A stretch of 64,000 nucleotides of DNA from Viridibacterium sp035456105. Its GTDB lineage: Bacteria; Pseudomonadota; Gammaproteobacteria; Burkholderiales; Rhodocyclaceae. The position numbers and the translations under genes are program-made. Numbering within the stretch: the stretch's first letter is position 1; each line of letters begins with the position of its first letter. Location: the NCBI GenBank assembly GCA_035456105.1, contig DATIDV010000004.1, positions 62,001 through 126,000 of the forward strand, in the 5' to 3' direction. The notes beneath the pieces were generated by a model. That model did no database searches and had not been told where the DNA came from. It was given only the letters and a program-made list of their open reading frames with translations. Of the stretch, positions 48,260 through 59,826 are shown piece after piece.

Positions 48260-48926
48260 GCTGTACCAATTTTTCAAGCGCGGATTGCGCGGCAGTCTGT
48301 TCTGCGGCACGACGGCTATTGCCGACGCCCCGGGTGCGGAGATTGAGCGGGTCGATGACGCAGGCAATCTCGAATTCCTGAGCATGGGCTTCACCGCGGA
48401 TTTCCACAAGCTCATAGCGAGGCAAGGCCAAACGGCGCGCTTGCAACAGCTCCTGCAAGGCCGTCTTGGGATCCTTGAGGTTGCGACTGGGATCGAAATC
48501 TGCCAGCAGAGGCGCATAGAGTCCTTCGACGACGCGTCTTGCCGCATCAAAGCCCCCGTCGAGAAAGACCGCGCCGAAGATCGCTTCGGTCGCATCAGCC
48601 AGAATGGAGGGGCGACGATTACCCCCGCTCTTCAGCTCGCCTTCGCCAAGATGCAATTCGGCACCAATACCGAGTTTCTCGGCAATGCCCTGCAGGCTAT
48701 CCTGGCGCACGAACTGGGCACGCAAACGCGACAACTCGCCTTCGCGCAATGAGCCAAAACGCTCGAAGAGCATCATGGCCACAACCATGTTCAGGATAGA
48801 GTCGCCGAGAAATTCGAGGCGCTCGTTGTGATCCGCGCTGTAACTGCGATGCGTAACGGCCTGCTCCAGCAGGCGGCTTTGCACGAACCGGTATGCCAGT
48901 CCGCACTGAAGTGCTTCAAGGCTCAC
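48252..48926 (-). CDS. rnc: Ribonuclease III
   Basis: This 224-residue double-strand-specific RNase processes rRNA precursors. The signature NERLEFLGDSILNMVV contains catalytic acidic residues, and the C-terminal dsRNA-binding domain includes DPKTALQELLQARRLALPRYEL. It overlaps DUF4845 upstream and era downstream by a few bases, the conserved lepB-rnc-era operon. Confidence 0.97.
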   Translation of the reverse strand: MSLEALQCGLAYRFVQSRLLEQAVTHRSYSADHNERLEFLGDSILNMVVAMMLFERFGSLREGELSRLRAQFVRQDSLQGIAEKLGIGAELHLGEGELKSGGNRRPSILADATEAIFGAVFLDGGFDAARRVVEGLYAPLLADFDPSRNLKDPKTALQELLQARRLALPRYELVEIRGEAHAQEFEIACVIDPLNLRTRGVGNSRRAAEQTAAQSALEKLVQHE

Positions 48927-49306
48927 TTGTCACTGGCTACCGAAAAATCAAAGATCAGACTTACGTTGGCAAACAGGGGCACGGTGCGCTGGTAGTCGGC
49001 AGACAAGGAGGCCCTGCCAGAATCCTTGGTGACGACGATGGTCTGCGGATCAACCGAGGAGATGTCATCAATCTGCGCGTACTTAGAAAACGACTGCCGA
49101 AAAACTGTGGCGGGCGCCTGTGGATCCGTGTTCTTGACCACATTATTGAATGCTTTTTTGACAGCAAAGAATTCCGTGTAGACCGGCACGAGCTTAAGCC
49201 CGAGAATCAATGCGGCTGCGATAAAGCCGCCAACTATCAGGGTTGACAGAATGCTCAAGCCACTTTGCTTTCTTTTCCCTGTTTGCCTCATTTGCAATTT
49301 GTTCAT
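48923..49306 (-). CDS. DUF4845 membrane protein
   Basis: This 127-residue protein has one N-terminal membrane segment (GLSILSTLIVGGFIAAALILGLKLVPVY) and a small periplasmic domain. DUF4845 genes lie between lepB and rnc in many beta- and gammaproteobacteria; function is not known to me. It overlaps the rnc start by ATGA. Confidence 0.85.
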   Translation of the reverse strand: MNKLQMRQTGKRKQSGLSILSTLIVGGFIAAALILGLKLVPVYTEFFAVKKAFNNVVKNTDPQAPATVFRQSFSKYAQIDDISSVDPQTIVVTKDSGRASLSADYQRTVPLFANVSLIFDFSVASDK

Positions 49307-49325
49307 GCAAAAGTCTCCCTATTCC

Positions 49326-50132
49326 TTATTTGAAACTGCCGATACGACTGAAATCAACGCCCTTGGGGAAGGGCAGAATGCTATCGATGTGAAACCACAC
49401 GAAAAACGCCTTGCCCACTATATTCTCTTCGGGCACGAAGCCCCATACACGCGAGTCGGCGCTGTTATCCCGGTTGTCGCCCATGGCAAAGTAGTTGCCC
49501 GGTGGCACAACACAAATCAGGCCTTTCGATGAACGCTGACAATTCTCGCTGAACGCGTGCGGAATGCTTCCCGGCTCTTGCAGCTTGGTCGGGTCATTAA
49601 GTACGTAATGCTGCGTGCCATCAATCGTTTCGCTGACGCGACTGAGACTGTCCAGTCCCTGCACATAGTCTCCTGCCGCACTGACCGGCACTGCTTGGCC
49701 GTTGATTGTCAGCTTCTTGTCGATATATTCGATCTTGTCACCTGGCAGCCCCACTACACGCTTGATGTAATCCTGCGTCGTGTCATGCGGATAACGGAAG
49801 ACGAACACGTCACCACGCTGCGGGTTACCTACCTCGATTACCTTCTTGTTGATGACCGGAATACGCACGCCATAAGCATATTTGTTGACGAGAATGAAAT
49901 CACCCACCAGCAGCGTCGGGATCATCGAACCGGAAGGAATGCGGAAGGGTTCAACCCAGAACGAACGCAGCATGAAGATCGGCAGAATGACCGGAAAAAA
50001 ACTCGCACCGTACTCGACCCACCATGGATCAGGTGTGCCTTTGACGCGCAACTTGCGTGCTTTGAAGACGTCGTAGAACCACAAGATGCCGGTAACCACC
50101 GACAGCATGAACAGAATCAGTGCAAAATCCAC
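49326..50132 (-). CDS. lepB: Signal peptidase I
   Basis: This 268-residue inner-membrane enzyme removes signal peptides from exported proteins. The catalytic serine is in PSGSMIPTLL and the lysine in KRVVGLPGDKIEY; the box GNYFAMGDNRDNSADSR confirms the family. Two N-terminal membrane segments are visible. It is in the lepA-lepB-rnc operon. Confidence 0.97.
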   Translation of the reverse strand: MDFALILFMLSVVTGILWFYDVFKARKLRVKGTPDPWWVEYGASFFPVILPIFMLRSFWVEPFRIPSGSMIPTLLVGDFILVNKYAYGVRIPVINKKVIEVGNPQRGDVFVFRYPHDTTQDYIKRVVGLPGDKIEYIDKKLTINGQAVPVSAAGDYVQGLDSLSRVSETIDGTQHYVLNDPTKLQEPGSIPHAFSENCQRSSKGLICVVPPGNYFAMGDNRDNSADSRVWGFVPEENIVGKAFFVWFHIDSILPFPKGVDFSRIGSFK

Positions 50133-50175
50133 GAGGGCCTCGTATCCAGAGTTTTCAGGGCTTGTTCAACAACGA

Positions 50176-51972
<1,797 letters not shown>

Positions 51973-52082
51973 GCGGACATGAAGAAGGGTGCCGCAGCAC
52001 CCTTTCGTAACCTGTAAATTGCGCGACCGGCGATTATAGCCGAGTCAGAGCCCACAGCCCCTGAGCATTTGCCATAAGGGTG

Positions 52083-53588
52083 CTAGCGCTTGCTGCCAGC
52101 CGGTGCTGCAGGCACCTTCATGCCCACGAAATTGACTGCATCGCCGCGCTGCACGCGCAAGCTCACGGCGATCCCCGCCTCCAGCGCATTCACCATGGCA
52201 TTGAAATGCTCCGACGAGCGCACCTCTTCGGTCTTGCCATGTGCCACCACAGCCGTCACGACATCTCCGCTGCGCAGTTCGGCACGCGCCGCGACACCGG
52301 AAGATTGTTTGATAACAGCCCCGCCACCGATCTTGAACTCCCGCTTCTGCGAAAGCGTTAAATCCTGCGTCACCAAGCCTAAGCGATTGGTCCCACGCAA
52401 GACAGGTTGGGGTGCAGGGGTAGCAGGCGTCAGCTCGTCATCGTCGGCAGCGAATTCACCAACTACGATGCCGACATCACGTACGGCCCCTGCGCGAAAT
52501 ACCTGCAATATGGAACGTGTCCCCGGGCGCACCACTCCGACGATGCGCGGCAATTGCACCGAATCCTCCACCGGTTGACCATCAAAACGCAGGATCACAT
52601 CGCCAACCTTGAGGCCAGCTGGTGCGGCGGGCCCATCCGGATCAACAGCACTCACCAAGGCACCAGTCGGTACTTTCAGGCCGAAACTGTCGGCCAGATC
52701 ACGCGAAACATCCTGTATCACGACACCGATACGGCCACGTCGGACACGCCCGTACTGACGCAATTGCTGTTGAACATCCAGCGCCACGTCAATCGGGATC
52801 GAGAACGAAATCCCCATGAAACCGCCAGAGCGCGAATAAATCTGCGAGTTGATGCCGACCACCTCACCCTTCAGATTGAAGAGAGGCCCACCGGAATTAC
52901 CGGGATTGATCGCCACATCGGTCTGAATGAAAGGCACAAGCGTCTCGTCCGGGAGCGAACGACCCTTGGCGCTGACGATGCCGGCAGTCACCGAACTTTC
53001 GAAACCGAACGGAGAGCCGATGGCCAGCACCCAATCGCCAACCCGTAACTGTGCTGGATTGCCAAAACGCGCAACCGGCAGACCAGTGGCATCGACTTTC
53101 AGCAAAGCAATGTCGCTGCGCTTGTCACGACCGATGACTCGGGCGGCAAACTCGCGACGATCGGAAAGGCGCACAAGGATTTCATCCGCACCTTCCACGA
53201 CGTGTGAATTGGTCAGGATGTAGCCATCCGCACCAATAATGAAACCGGACCCCGTCGCCTCATTATCGTCATCTGGTATGGGCAGCTGCTCACTGCCCTT
53301 GGGTACGAAGCGGCGCAGCCAGTCGGGCATGGGCGCGTCGTCCCCCAGATGTTGCAGGGGCGAAGTCGCACGCGAAGACTGTGTCGCCGTGATGTTGACC
53401 ACGACCGGCGACTGCTTGGCTACCAAAGGCGCAAAATCTGGCAGGTCGCGCGCCTGCACGGCCAGGACAGGGGCACTCGCGAACAGCCCGAAAAAAAAGG
53501 CCGTCAGGTAACGAAAGGAAACGTGGAGAAAACGTGTGTGCTGCAAAGCAGGCTGCAGCCGGAGCGGCGCCCGTGAGGACAAATTCAT
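52083..53588 (-). CDS. mucD: Periplasmic Do-like serine protease (MucD/DegQ)
   Basis: This is an approximately 501-residue periplasmic protease and chaperone of the sigma-E system. It has a signal peptide (FRYLTAFFFGLFASAPVLAVQA), a trypsin-like domain with His in TNSHVVEG, Asp in RSDIALLKV and Ser in NPGNSGGPLFN, then two PDZ domains. ATG 53588 is preferred over 53633. It follows rseB as the mucD of an rpoE-rseA-rseB-mucD cluster. Confidence 0.93.
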   Translation of the reverse strand: MNLSSRAPLRLQPALQHTRFLHVSFRYLTAFFFGLFASAPVLAVQARDLPDFAPLVAKQSPVVVNITATQSSRATSPLQHLGDDAPMPDWLRRFVPKGSEQLPIPDDDNEATGSGFIIGADGYILTNSHVVEGADEILVRLSDRREFAARVIGRDKRSDIALLKVDATGLPVARFGNPAQLRVGDWVLAIGSPFGFESSVTAGIVSAKGRSLPDETLVPFIQTDVAINPGNSGGPLFNLKGEVVGINSQIYSRSGGFMGISFSIPIDVALDVQQQLRQYGRVRRGRIGVVIQDVSRDLADSFGLKVPTGALVSAVDPDGPAAPAGLKVGDVILRFDGQPVEDSVQLPRIVGVVRPGTRSILQVFRAGAVRDVGIVVGEFAADDDELTPATPAPQPVLRGTNRLGLVTQDLTLSQKREFKIGGGAVIKQSSGVAARAELRSGDVVTAVVAHGKTEEVRSSEHFNAMVNALEAGIAVSLRVQRGDAVNFVGMKVPAAPAGSKR

Positions 53589-53798
53589 CTTGATTCCAGT
53601 GTATCGTCCGCTGCGCCTCCCGAGCCATGGCAATCAGCCCGGTTCAAGTCCGCAAGCAAAGGATCGAACATACCAGAGGCCGCAGGGTCGCCACAATCAA
53701 CAGATGCGGCACGCAGCCGTCCGTACGTCTGATCGTGACGGAAAACCCGGCGCGTCACATCAGGAGAAGGTCGATGAGACCCGCCAAAAAAAAAGCGC

Positions 53799-54815
53799 TC
53801 AGGGCTTTGGCGTCAGCTTCTCGACACTTTCCACGACACGACGCAAAGCGGCTGGCGGCACCTCGCCAATTGCCGTCACCATGACTTCACCCTTGCTGCT
53901 CTTGTAGATACCGATCGGGCCGGAATGGCTTTGCACCGGCGCAACGCTCATGTTGCGTCCGTTGCCCGGCTCGATGAACACAGAAATAGTGGCCAGCCCA
54001 TCAGAAAAAACGGCATGCAAAACCTCTGGGCCATCCTTGCGGATTGGTCGCCGCGCCAGCGACACCTGCTTGAACCCGGGCGGCAAGCCACGGAACGCCC
54101 AACCGAACTCGTCTGCACGCAGATCCGCACCACGTGCGTTCAACACGGTCCAGTCGGATGTGCGGCTGTAGCGCGGCTTGACGCGCTCACGATCGACCTG
54201 CGGCCCGATCACCACGTCTGAAAACGCAAACTGCTCGACGACCTCACCGGACCCACGCAACATGCGCGCCTTGATCAGCAGGCCGGTCGCCATGTCGGCC
54301 CACAGCTCATGGCCATAACGCATATCGTCGCGCGGCTCGAGCCGGATGGACTGCGTATCGCGCCCGGCAACCCGCTCCACTTCACCTATACGAACCACGT
54401 AAAAATCGCTCAGCCCGGAAACCACCGTCACTGCGCGACCGGGGAAACTGCCCGCAACAGCGCGGTCAATGACCAGCAGGCGCTCCTTAGGAAAGAAAGT
54501 CTGCACCTCATCGTTGTTGCGAATCACCTCGCGCGAAGCACCGTCGACTGTTTCAAGGCGCTCTTGCTGGCCCGAACCATCCACCACGTGCGTAATGCGC
54601 GAACTCTCCGAGCGACCACCGCTTTGATAGACGAAGAGACCTGAGTAGTTGAGCGTGCGCGACGCCTGGCTCATGCGATGCAGCCAAGCCGTTGCGTCCT
54701 GCGAGCTTCCCTGCGCCCCCGCCGTGCCTGTGAGCGTGGCGAGCATCAAGGCAGCCACAAGCTGCTGTACTACCCTGGAATTCACAACAGTTTTCACAAT
54801 GTCATTAAGAGGCAT
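53799..54815 (-). CDS. rseB: Sigma-E regulatory protein RseB (MucB)
   Basis: This 338-residue periplasmic protein binds the anti-sigma factor RseA and shields it from proteolysis until lipoprotein or LPS stress signals arrive. It has a signal peptide (VVQQLVAALMLATLTGTAGAQ), then WLHRMSQASRTLNYSGLFVYQSGG, typical of the family. It overlaps rseA by one base. Confidence 0.94.
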   Translation of the reverse strand: MPLNDIVKTVVNSRVVQQLVAALMLATLTGTAGAQGSSQDATAWLHRMSQASRTLNYSGLFVYQSGGRSESSRITHVVDGSGQQERLETVDGASREVIRNNDEVQTFFPKERLLVIDRAVAGSFPGRAVTVVSGLSDFYVVRIGEVERVAGRDTQSIRLEPRDDMRYGHELWADMATGLLIKARMLRGSGEVVEQFAFSDVVIGPQVDRERVKPRYSRTSDWTVLNARGADLRADEFGWAFRGLPPGFKQVSLARRPIRKDGPEVLHAVFSDGLATISVFIEPGNGRNMSVAPVQSHSGPIGIYKSSKGEVMVTAIGEVPPAALRRVVESVEKLTPKP

Positions 54816-55360
54816 TAACGGGAGGCGATGGCGTCATCCATCGAAACGGGTCGCACATAGCCCGACACCCCGGCCATCTGCACGCCAGGGCCATATGCCT
54901 GATGTGCCATCAAGTATGGGCGATCGTCCTCTGCCTTACTGCCTGATCGTTGCACACTATTCTGCAATGCGAACTGCTGCGGCTGTGGACTCGCGGCAGC
55001 CATCACTGGTGCCGCCATCTGCTGCGAAGTATTGTTCGACAAGGCCATCCAGCCGACGACAGCCACACCGGCAAGTGCTGCAGCCATCGGCATCCAGCGC
55101 TGCCCCCGTCCCGTAGCAGTGCGCATCGGCAAGACTGCAACTGGCGCCATTACCGTTGGCTCCGCATCAAGTTCGGCCATGACACGACCTGTGAAATCCG
55201 TCGCCAGCGTAGACTCATCACGCATCACGTCACCAATCAGCCACAGGGTGCCGCACTTCATTTGCAGTACCGGGTCACGCACCACTGCGTCATGCATGCG
55301 GCGCATTTCCATTTCGGAAAGCTCGCCATCGATCCACGCAGAAATCTGTTCATTCATCAT
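54815..55360 (-). CDS. rseA: Anti-sigma-E factor RseA
   Basis: This 181-residue single-pass membrane protein binds and holds sigma-E at the membrane. The N-terminal anti-sigma domain is seen in NEQISAWIDGELSEMEMRRMHDAV and CGTLWLIGDVMRDE; the membrane segment is near MAAALAGVAVVGWMALS; the periplasmic end would contact RseB. GGTGG precedes the paired ATG codons at 55360 and 55357. Confidence 0.92.
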   Translation of the reverse strand: MMNEQISAWIDGELSEMEMRRMHDAVVRDPVLQMKCGTLWLIGDVMRDESTLATDFTGRVMAELDAEPTVMAPVAVLPMRTATGRGQRWMPMAAALAGVAVVGWMALSNNTSQQMAAPVMAAASPQPQQFALQNSVQRSGSKAEDDRPYLMAHQAYGPGVQMAGVSGYVRPVSMDDAIASR

Positions 55361-55361
55361 T

Positions 55362-55961
55362 TCACCACCTCTTGTCAGGCGCCACATCCAGCATCGGCTT
55401 CAGACGCTCCGATATTGCCTCGCGTGCCCTGAAAATACGCGACCGCACAGTGCCGATAGGGCAATCCATCACGGTTGCAATCTCTTCATAACTCAAACCT
55501 TCAATCTCGCGCAGCACGATGGCCGTGCGCAATTCTTCCGGCAATGCATCCATCGCAGCATTGACGGTCTGACCGATCTGCTTGGTCATCATCAAGCGCT
55601 CCGGCGTATCGACGTGACGCAAAAGGTCGCCGTCTTCCATTGACTCCGCATCATCCGAATCGACGCCGGTAGACGTCGGCGCGCGCCGTCCCTGCGACAC
55701 GAGATAGTTCTTGGCCGTGTTGATGCCAATCCGGTAGAGCCACGTATAAAACGCGCTATCACCACGAAATGACGGCAGCGCTCGGTAAGCCTTGATGAAA
55801 GCCTCCTGCGTCACGTCCTCCACTTCGCCTGCATCTCGGATCATGCGTGACAGCAACCGGGCGAGCTTGCGTTGGTACTTCGAGACGAGCAGACCGAAAG
55901 CCTGCTTATCGCCGCGCTGTACCCGCTCAACCAATTGCTGGTCAATTTCCCTGTCGCTCAT
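55362..55961 (-). CDS. rpoE: RNA polymerase sigma-E factor (AlgU/RpoE)
   Basis: This 199-residue group IV (ECF) sigma factor directs envelope-stress genes. Region 2 is seen in EDVTQEAFIKAYRALPSFRGDSAFYTWLYRIGIN, and region 4 in LREIEGLSYEEIATVMDCPIGTVRSRIFRARE. ATG 55961 fits the family; 55991 is an alternative. A sigma-E-type promoter lies about 90 bases upstream, as expected for autoregulation. It heads the rseA-rseB-mucD operon. Confidence 0.97.
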   Translation of the reverse strand: MSDREIDQQLVERVQRGDKQAFGLLVSKYQRKLARLLSRMIRDAGEVEDVTQEAFIKAYRALPSFRGDSAFYTWLYRIGINTAKNYLVSQGRRAPTSTGVDSDDAESMEDGDLLRHVDTPERLMMTKQIGQTVNAAMDALPEELRTAIVLREIEGLSYEEIATVMDCPIGTVRSRIFRAREAISERLKPMLDVAPDKRW

Positions 55962-56046
55962 CGACTCTTTCTGCGCTGTTCTGTCTGCCACTCATCGGCC
56001 GACGAATCCGCGCGAGTATAGCCCATGCCTTGCGACGTACTGGCGG

Positions 56047-56073
56047 TGTGACCCGAGGCGTGCCGGGAAGTTC
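56047..56073 (-). promoter_or_regulatory. Candidate sigma-E promoter of rpoE
   Basis: GAACTT (56073-56068) and TCACA (56051-56047) are separated by 16 bases on the minus strand. This approximates the sigma-E consensus (GGAACTT-N16-TCTGA-like). Confidence 0.6.
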
Positions 56074-56232
56074 ATGGCAGGACACAATCCGCATCAAGTT
56101 GGTCGCCAAACACGCATGTTATATTTCGTGGCGTAAATACAGACTGTCTTGCCGGAGGCCTCAAACCTCGATGATGACAGGCAAGCTCAGCCCACCATCC
56201 TGACTGCCCCACCCACTCAAAGGCTCTTCTCC

Positions 56233-57840
56233 TTGAAGCAGTTCGACGTCTTGATCCTCGGCACAGGCCTTGCAGGGCAATCGCTTGCACTGCGGCTGGC
56301 CGATAAGTTGCACATCGCCCTCGTAACAAAGCGGCACATCGAAGACACGGCGAGTGCCTGGGCGCAAGGCGGCATTGCCGCCGTGATCGACCCTTCCGAT
56401 TCAATCGATTCGCATTACGACGACACGCTCGTTGCCGGCAGTCACCTCAACGATCCAGCCGCCACCCGCTTTGTCGTCGAGCACGGTAAGGGCGCCATCG
56501 AATGGCTACGCTCGCAGGGCGTGCCATTCACGCCCGATGACGAAACGGCATGGGGCATGCACCTCACACGTGAAGGTGGCCACAGCCATCGCCGCATTGT
56601 GCATGTTGCCGATGCGACCGGCGCGGCTGTGCAGGAGACGCTTACCGACCGCGTACGCCGCCACCCCAACATCACCATTCTCGAGCAGCATGTTGCGGTC
56701 GACCTGATCGTCGGCCACAAGTTGGGCAAGCCCAGCGCAGGCTGTCTGGGCGCATATCTGCTCGACATCAAGAGTGGCCACATCACGGCCTTCGCGGCCT
56801 CGCACACGGTTCTGGCTACAGGCGGTGCGGGCAAGGTCTATCTCTACACCACCAACCCGGATACCGCGACAGGCGATGGCATTGCAATGGCGTGGCGCGC
56901 GGGCTGTCGCGTCGCTAACATGGAGTTCATCCAGTTCCACCCGACCTGCCTGTATCACCCGCAGGCCAAGTCCTTCCTGATTTCCGAAGCCGTACGCGGC
57001 GAAGGAGGCTTGCTCAAGTTGCCGGACGGCACGCGCTTCATGCCGGCCCATGACCCGCGCGCTGAACTCGCGCCGCGCGACATCGTGGCACGCGCCATCG
57101 ACTTCGAGATGAAGAAGCGCGGTATCGACAGCGTCTTCCTCGACATCAGCCACAAGCCCGCTGCGTTTCTGCATGAGCACTTCCCGAACATCCTGGCGCG
57201 CTGCATGGAGCTCGGCATAGACATTACAAAGCAGGCAATCCCTGTCGTACCCGCTGCGCACTACACCTGCGGCGGCGTGATGATCGACCTGAATTCGCGC
57301 ACCGATCTGCCGGGTCTTTATGCCATTGGGGAAACGGCGTGTTCGGGTCTGCATGGCGCCAATCGACTTGCCAGCAACTCGCTGCTGGAATGCGTAGTCT
57401 TCAGCGAGGCCGCCGCGCAGGACATCCTGAATAATCCACGCCCGATCGCGAAAGCACTGCCGGCCTGGGATGAAAGCCGCGTCTCCGACGCTGACGAAGA
57501 AGTCGTCATCTCGCACAACTGGGACGAACTGCGCCGCTTCATGTGGGACTACGTCGGCATCGTGCGCACCACCAAGCGCCTGCAACGCGCCCAGCATCGC
57601 ATCCGCCTGCTCGAACGCGAGATCAACGAGTACTACACGAACTTCCGTATCGGCAATGACTTGGTCGAACTGCGCAACCTCGTCACCACAGCCGATCTCA
57701 TTGTGCGCAGCGCACTACGTCGCAAGGAAACGCGCGGCCTGCATTTCTCGCGCGACTACCCCGAAACAGCCGAACACGCCAAGCCGACCGTGCTGTCCAA
57801 CCGACGCTTCCCTTGGGGCCTCAAACGCTGGAACAGTTAG
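56233..57840 (+). CDS. nadB: L-aspartate oxidase
   Basis: This 535-residue FAD enzyme oxidises L-aspartate to iminoaspartate, the first step of de novo NAD synthesis. The dinucleotide-binding motif is FDVLILGTGLAGQSLALRL; SAWAQGGIAA and VLATGGAGKVY follow. TTG 56233 is chosen with AAAGG upstream and family length; a TTG at 56149 lengthens the frame with no binding site. It is divergent from rpoE. Confidence 0.93.
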   Translation: MKQFDVLILGTGLAGQSLALRLADKLHIALVTKRHIEDTASAWAQGGIAAVIDPSDSIDSHYDDTLVAGSHLNDPAATRFVVEHGKGAIEWLRSQGVPFTPDDETAWGMHLTREGGHSHRRIVHVADATGAAVQETLTDRVRRHPNITILEQHVAVDLIVGHKLGKPSAGCLGAYLLDIKSGHITAFAASHTVLATGGAGKVYLYTTNPDTATGDGIAMAWRAGCRVANMEFIQFHPTCLYHPQAKSFLISEAVRGEGGLLKLPDGTRFMPAHDPRAELAPRDIVARAIDFEMKKRGIDSVFLDISHKPAAFLHEHFPNILARCMELGIDITKQAIPVVPAAHYTCGGVMIDLNSRTDLPGLYAIGETACSGLHGANRLASNSLLECVVFSEAAAQDILNNPRPIAKALPAWDESRVSDADEEVVISHNWDELRRFMWDYVGIVRTTKRLQRAQHRIRLLEREINEYYTNFRIGNDLVELRNLVTTADLIVRSALRRKETRGLHFSRDYPETAEHAKPTVLSNRRFPWGLKRWNS

Positions 57841-58295
57841 GCGCGTCTGGCTGCCTGCGGCATCACTGACCAGCGCAGCCAGACCTTCAGCACCCGCCAC
57901 TCTTCTGCCGAAAAGGCATCGCGCAATAGCGTGAAACGCTGCAGCCTGCCACCCATCTCGGCCTGCCAATGCAGGACCACGAGAGCACCCATGTCCACAC
58001 TCGATGGCAGTACGCGCCCATCAAGCTCCTGCCCGGACAATAGTAGTTGGGCTCCATCAGAGTGCGGGCGCAAACTTTCCTTGCGCAAGCGCATGACGGC
58101 CCTGCATTCACGCGCTAGCGATGCGGCGCAAAACACACACACCACCCAACGCACCCACACCGGAACGCCTGTCCCAAACACGCTTGCCATGGGCATCAAA
58201 TGCACAAGCCCGACCGCCAGCAATAAAGCCGGAGATCGGGCCAGTGGAATGACTGACGGATACGTGACTATGGCAGGCGCCTCGGCTGCAAGCAT
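57837..58295 (-). CDS. Small membrane protein, YgfX-like
   Basis: This 152-residue protein has two membrane helices near the N-terminus (ALLLAVGLVHLMPMASVFG and WVRWVVCVFCAASLA) and a short soluble end with QLLLSGQELDGRVLPSSVDMGALVVLHW and GRLQRFTLLRDAF, which resembles the YgfX/CptA group. It converges on nadB with a 4-base overlap of the stops and lies 31 bases after fabF. The specific role is unproven. Confidence 0.65.
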   Translation of the reverse strand: MLAAEAPAIVTYPSVIPLARSPALLLAVGLVHLMPMASVFGTGVPVWVRWVVCVFCAASLARECRAVMRLRKESLRPHSDGAQLLLSGQELDGRVLPSSVDMGALVVLHWQAEMGGRLQRFTLLRDAFSAEEWRVLKVWLRWSVMPQAARRA

Positions 58296-58326
58296 CGTTG
58301 CAAGGTCCGGGGCGCTGCCGGATTGA

Positions 58327-59565
58327 TCAGACGCGCTGGAACACCAGCGTGCTGTTCGTACCACCAAAACCGAAGGAGTTGGAGATAGCCACGTCGATCT
58401 TCATCGGACGTGCAATCAGCGGCACATAGTCAAGATCACACGCCGGGTCTGGATCATGCAGATTTGCTGTCGGCGGTGCGACCTGGTGATGGATCGCCAG
58501 ACACGAGAAGACCGCCTCGATGCCTGCCGCACCGCCCAGCAGATGACCCGTCATCGACTTGGTAGAACTGATTGCCAGCTTCTTCGCGCGATCACCGAAT
58601 GCACGTTTGATCGCCAGCGTTTCCGCGATGTCGCCGAGTCCGGTGGATGTGCCATGCGCATTGACGTAGTCAACTTGATCGAGATTAACGCGCCCATTGC
58701 GTAGTGCATTGGCGACGGAACGCGCTGCACCCTCACCACCTTCACTCGGTGCCGTGATGTGATAGGCATCCGAGCTCATGCCATAACCGGCCACTTCGCA
58801 ATAGATCTTCGCGCCACGCGCCTTGGCATGCTCAAGCTCTTCGAGCACCAGCACTCCAGCACCTTCGCCCAGCACGAAACCATCGCGGCCAAGGTCCCAA
58901 GGACGGCTGGCCGTCGCAGGATCATCATTGCGCGTCGACAAAGCCTTGGCGGCACAGAAGCCACCAACGCCGAGGAACGACACAGTCGATTCGGCACCAC
59001 CGGCGATCATGACATCCGCATCACCGTACTCAATCAGGCGCTGTGCCTCACCAATGGAATGATTGCCTGTCGCGCAGGCACTCACCGTCGCAAAATTAGG
59101 CCCCTTGAAACCGTAGTTGATCGACAGGATGCCGGAGATCATGTTGATGATTGAACCCGGCACAAAAAACGGCGAAACCTTCTTCAAGCCGATCTCGCGC
59201 GAAGCCTCGTGTGTATCCTCGATCAGCGGCAGACCACCGATGCCGGAGCCGATGCACACGCCAACCTGTTCCGCATAGGAAGGATTGGCTTCAATGCCGG
59301 CATCCTTGAGCGCATCGATGGCGGCAGCGAGCCCGTAATGAATGAACGTGTCAAACCGACGCGCCTCTTTCGGAGAAAGATAATGTGCGACGTCAAAATT
59401 CTTGACCTCACCCGCAATCTGGGTGGGCAGTGTAGACGCGTCAAAACGCGTGATACGTGCAATGCCCGAACGCGCATTGACGATGTTGTCCCATGCTTCG
59501 GCAAGGGAGTTGCCAACCGGAGAGATGATCCCCAGTCCTGTTACGACGACTCGGCGACGCGTCAA
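58327..59565 (-). CDS. fabF: Beta-ketoacyl-ACP synthase II
   Basis: This 412-residue condensing enzyme elongates fatty acyl-ACP and sets membrane fluidity through the C16-C18 step. The active-site Cys is in VSACATGNHSIGEA, with histidines in NAHGTSTGLGD and KSMTGHLLGGAAG. TTG 59565 is chosen with GGAG upstream; the longer frame adds a foreign-looking leader. It follows acpP with a hairpin-bearing gap. Confidence 0.97.
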   Translation of the reverse strand: MTRRRVVVTGLGIISPVGNSLAEAWDNIVNARSGIARITRFDASTLPTQIAGEVKNFDVAHYLSPKEARRFDTFIHYGLAAAIDALKDAGIEANPSYAEQVGVCIGSGIGGLPLIEDTHEASREIGLKKVSPFFVPGSIINMISGILSINYGFKGPNFATVSACATGNHSIGEAQRLIEYGDADVMIAGGAESTVSFLGVGGFCAAKALSTRNDDPATASRPWDLGRDGFVLGEGAGVLVLEELEHAKARGAKIYCEVAGYGMSSDAYHITAPSEGGEGAARSVANALRNGRVNLDQVDYVNAHGTSTGLGDIAETLAIKRAFGDRAKKLAISSTKSMTGHLLGGAAGIEAVFSCLAIHHQVAPPTANLHDPDPACDLDYVPLIARPMKIDVAISNSFGFGGTNSTLVFQRV

Positions 59566-59713
59566 GGACTTGCTCCTTCGAAAGCCTCCACGTCCTGCCT
59601 CGAGACGACACCCATGGAATGCCAAAACCTGCGGGGCGACTTCGCATGCCATTCAAAACGGCAAGGCGCATTACAACTGCGCGGCAAAAAAGCGGAAGAC
59701 ATTAACAACGAAC

Positions 59714-59745
59714 GGCGGAACACTCCGAAACCGGACTGTTCCGCC
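59714..59745 (-). terminator. Hairpin in the acpP-fabF gap
   Basis: Perfect 9-bp arms (59714-59722, 59737-59745) lie downstream of acpP. There is no strong T-run, so it may attenuate transcription and help keep acpP expression above fabF. Confidence 0.45.
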
Positions 59746-59826
59746 GCCTGAAGCCGTATCGAACTACTTGTCCGGTTTGCCCTGAAGCATTCCGGACATA
59801 CAGCATTACGACTTCACGAAATTCAA

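Noticed and set aside
53760..53800. Rho-independent terminator between rseB and mucD from the T-run
   Set aside because: The stem is only about 5 bp and the genes belong to one conserved cluster, so termination is doubtful.
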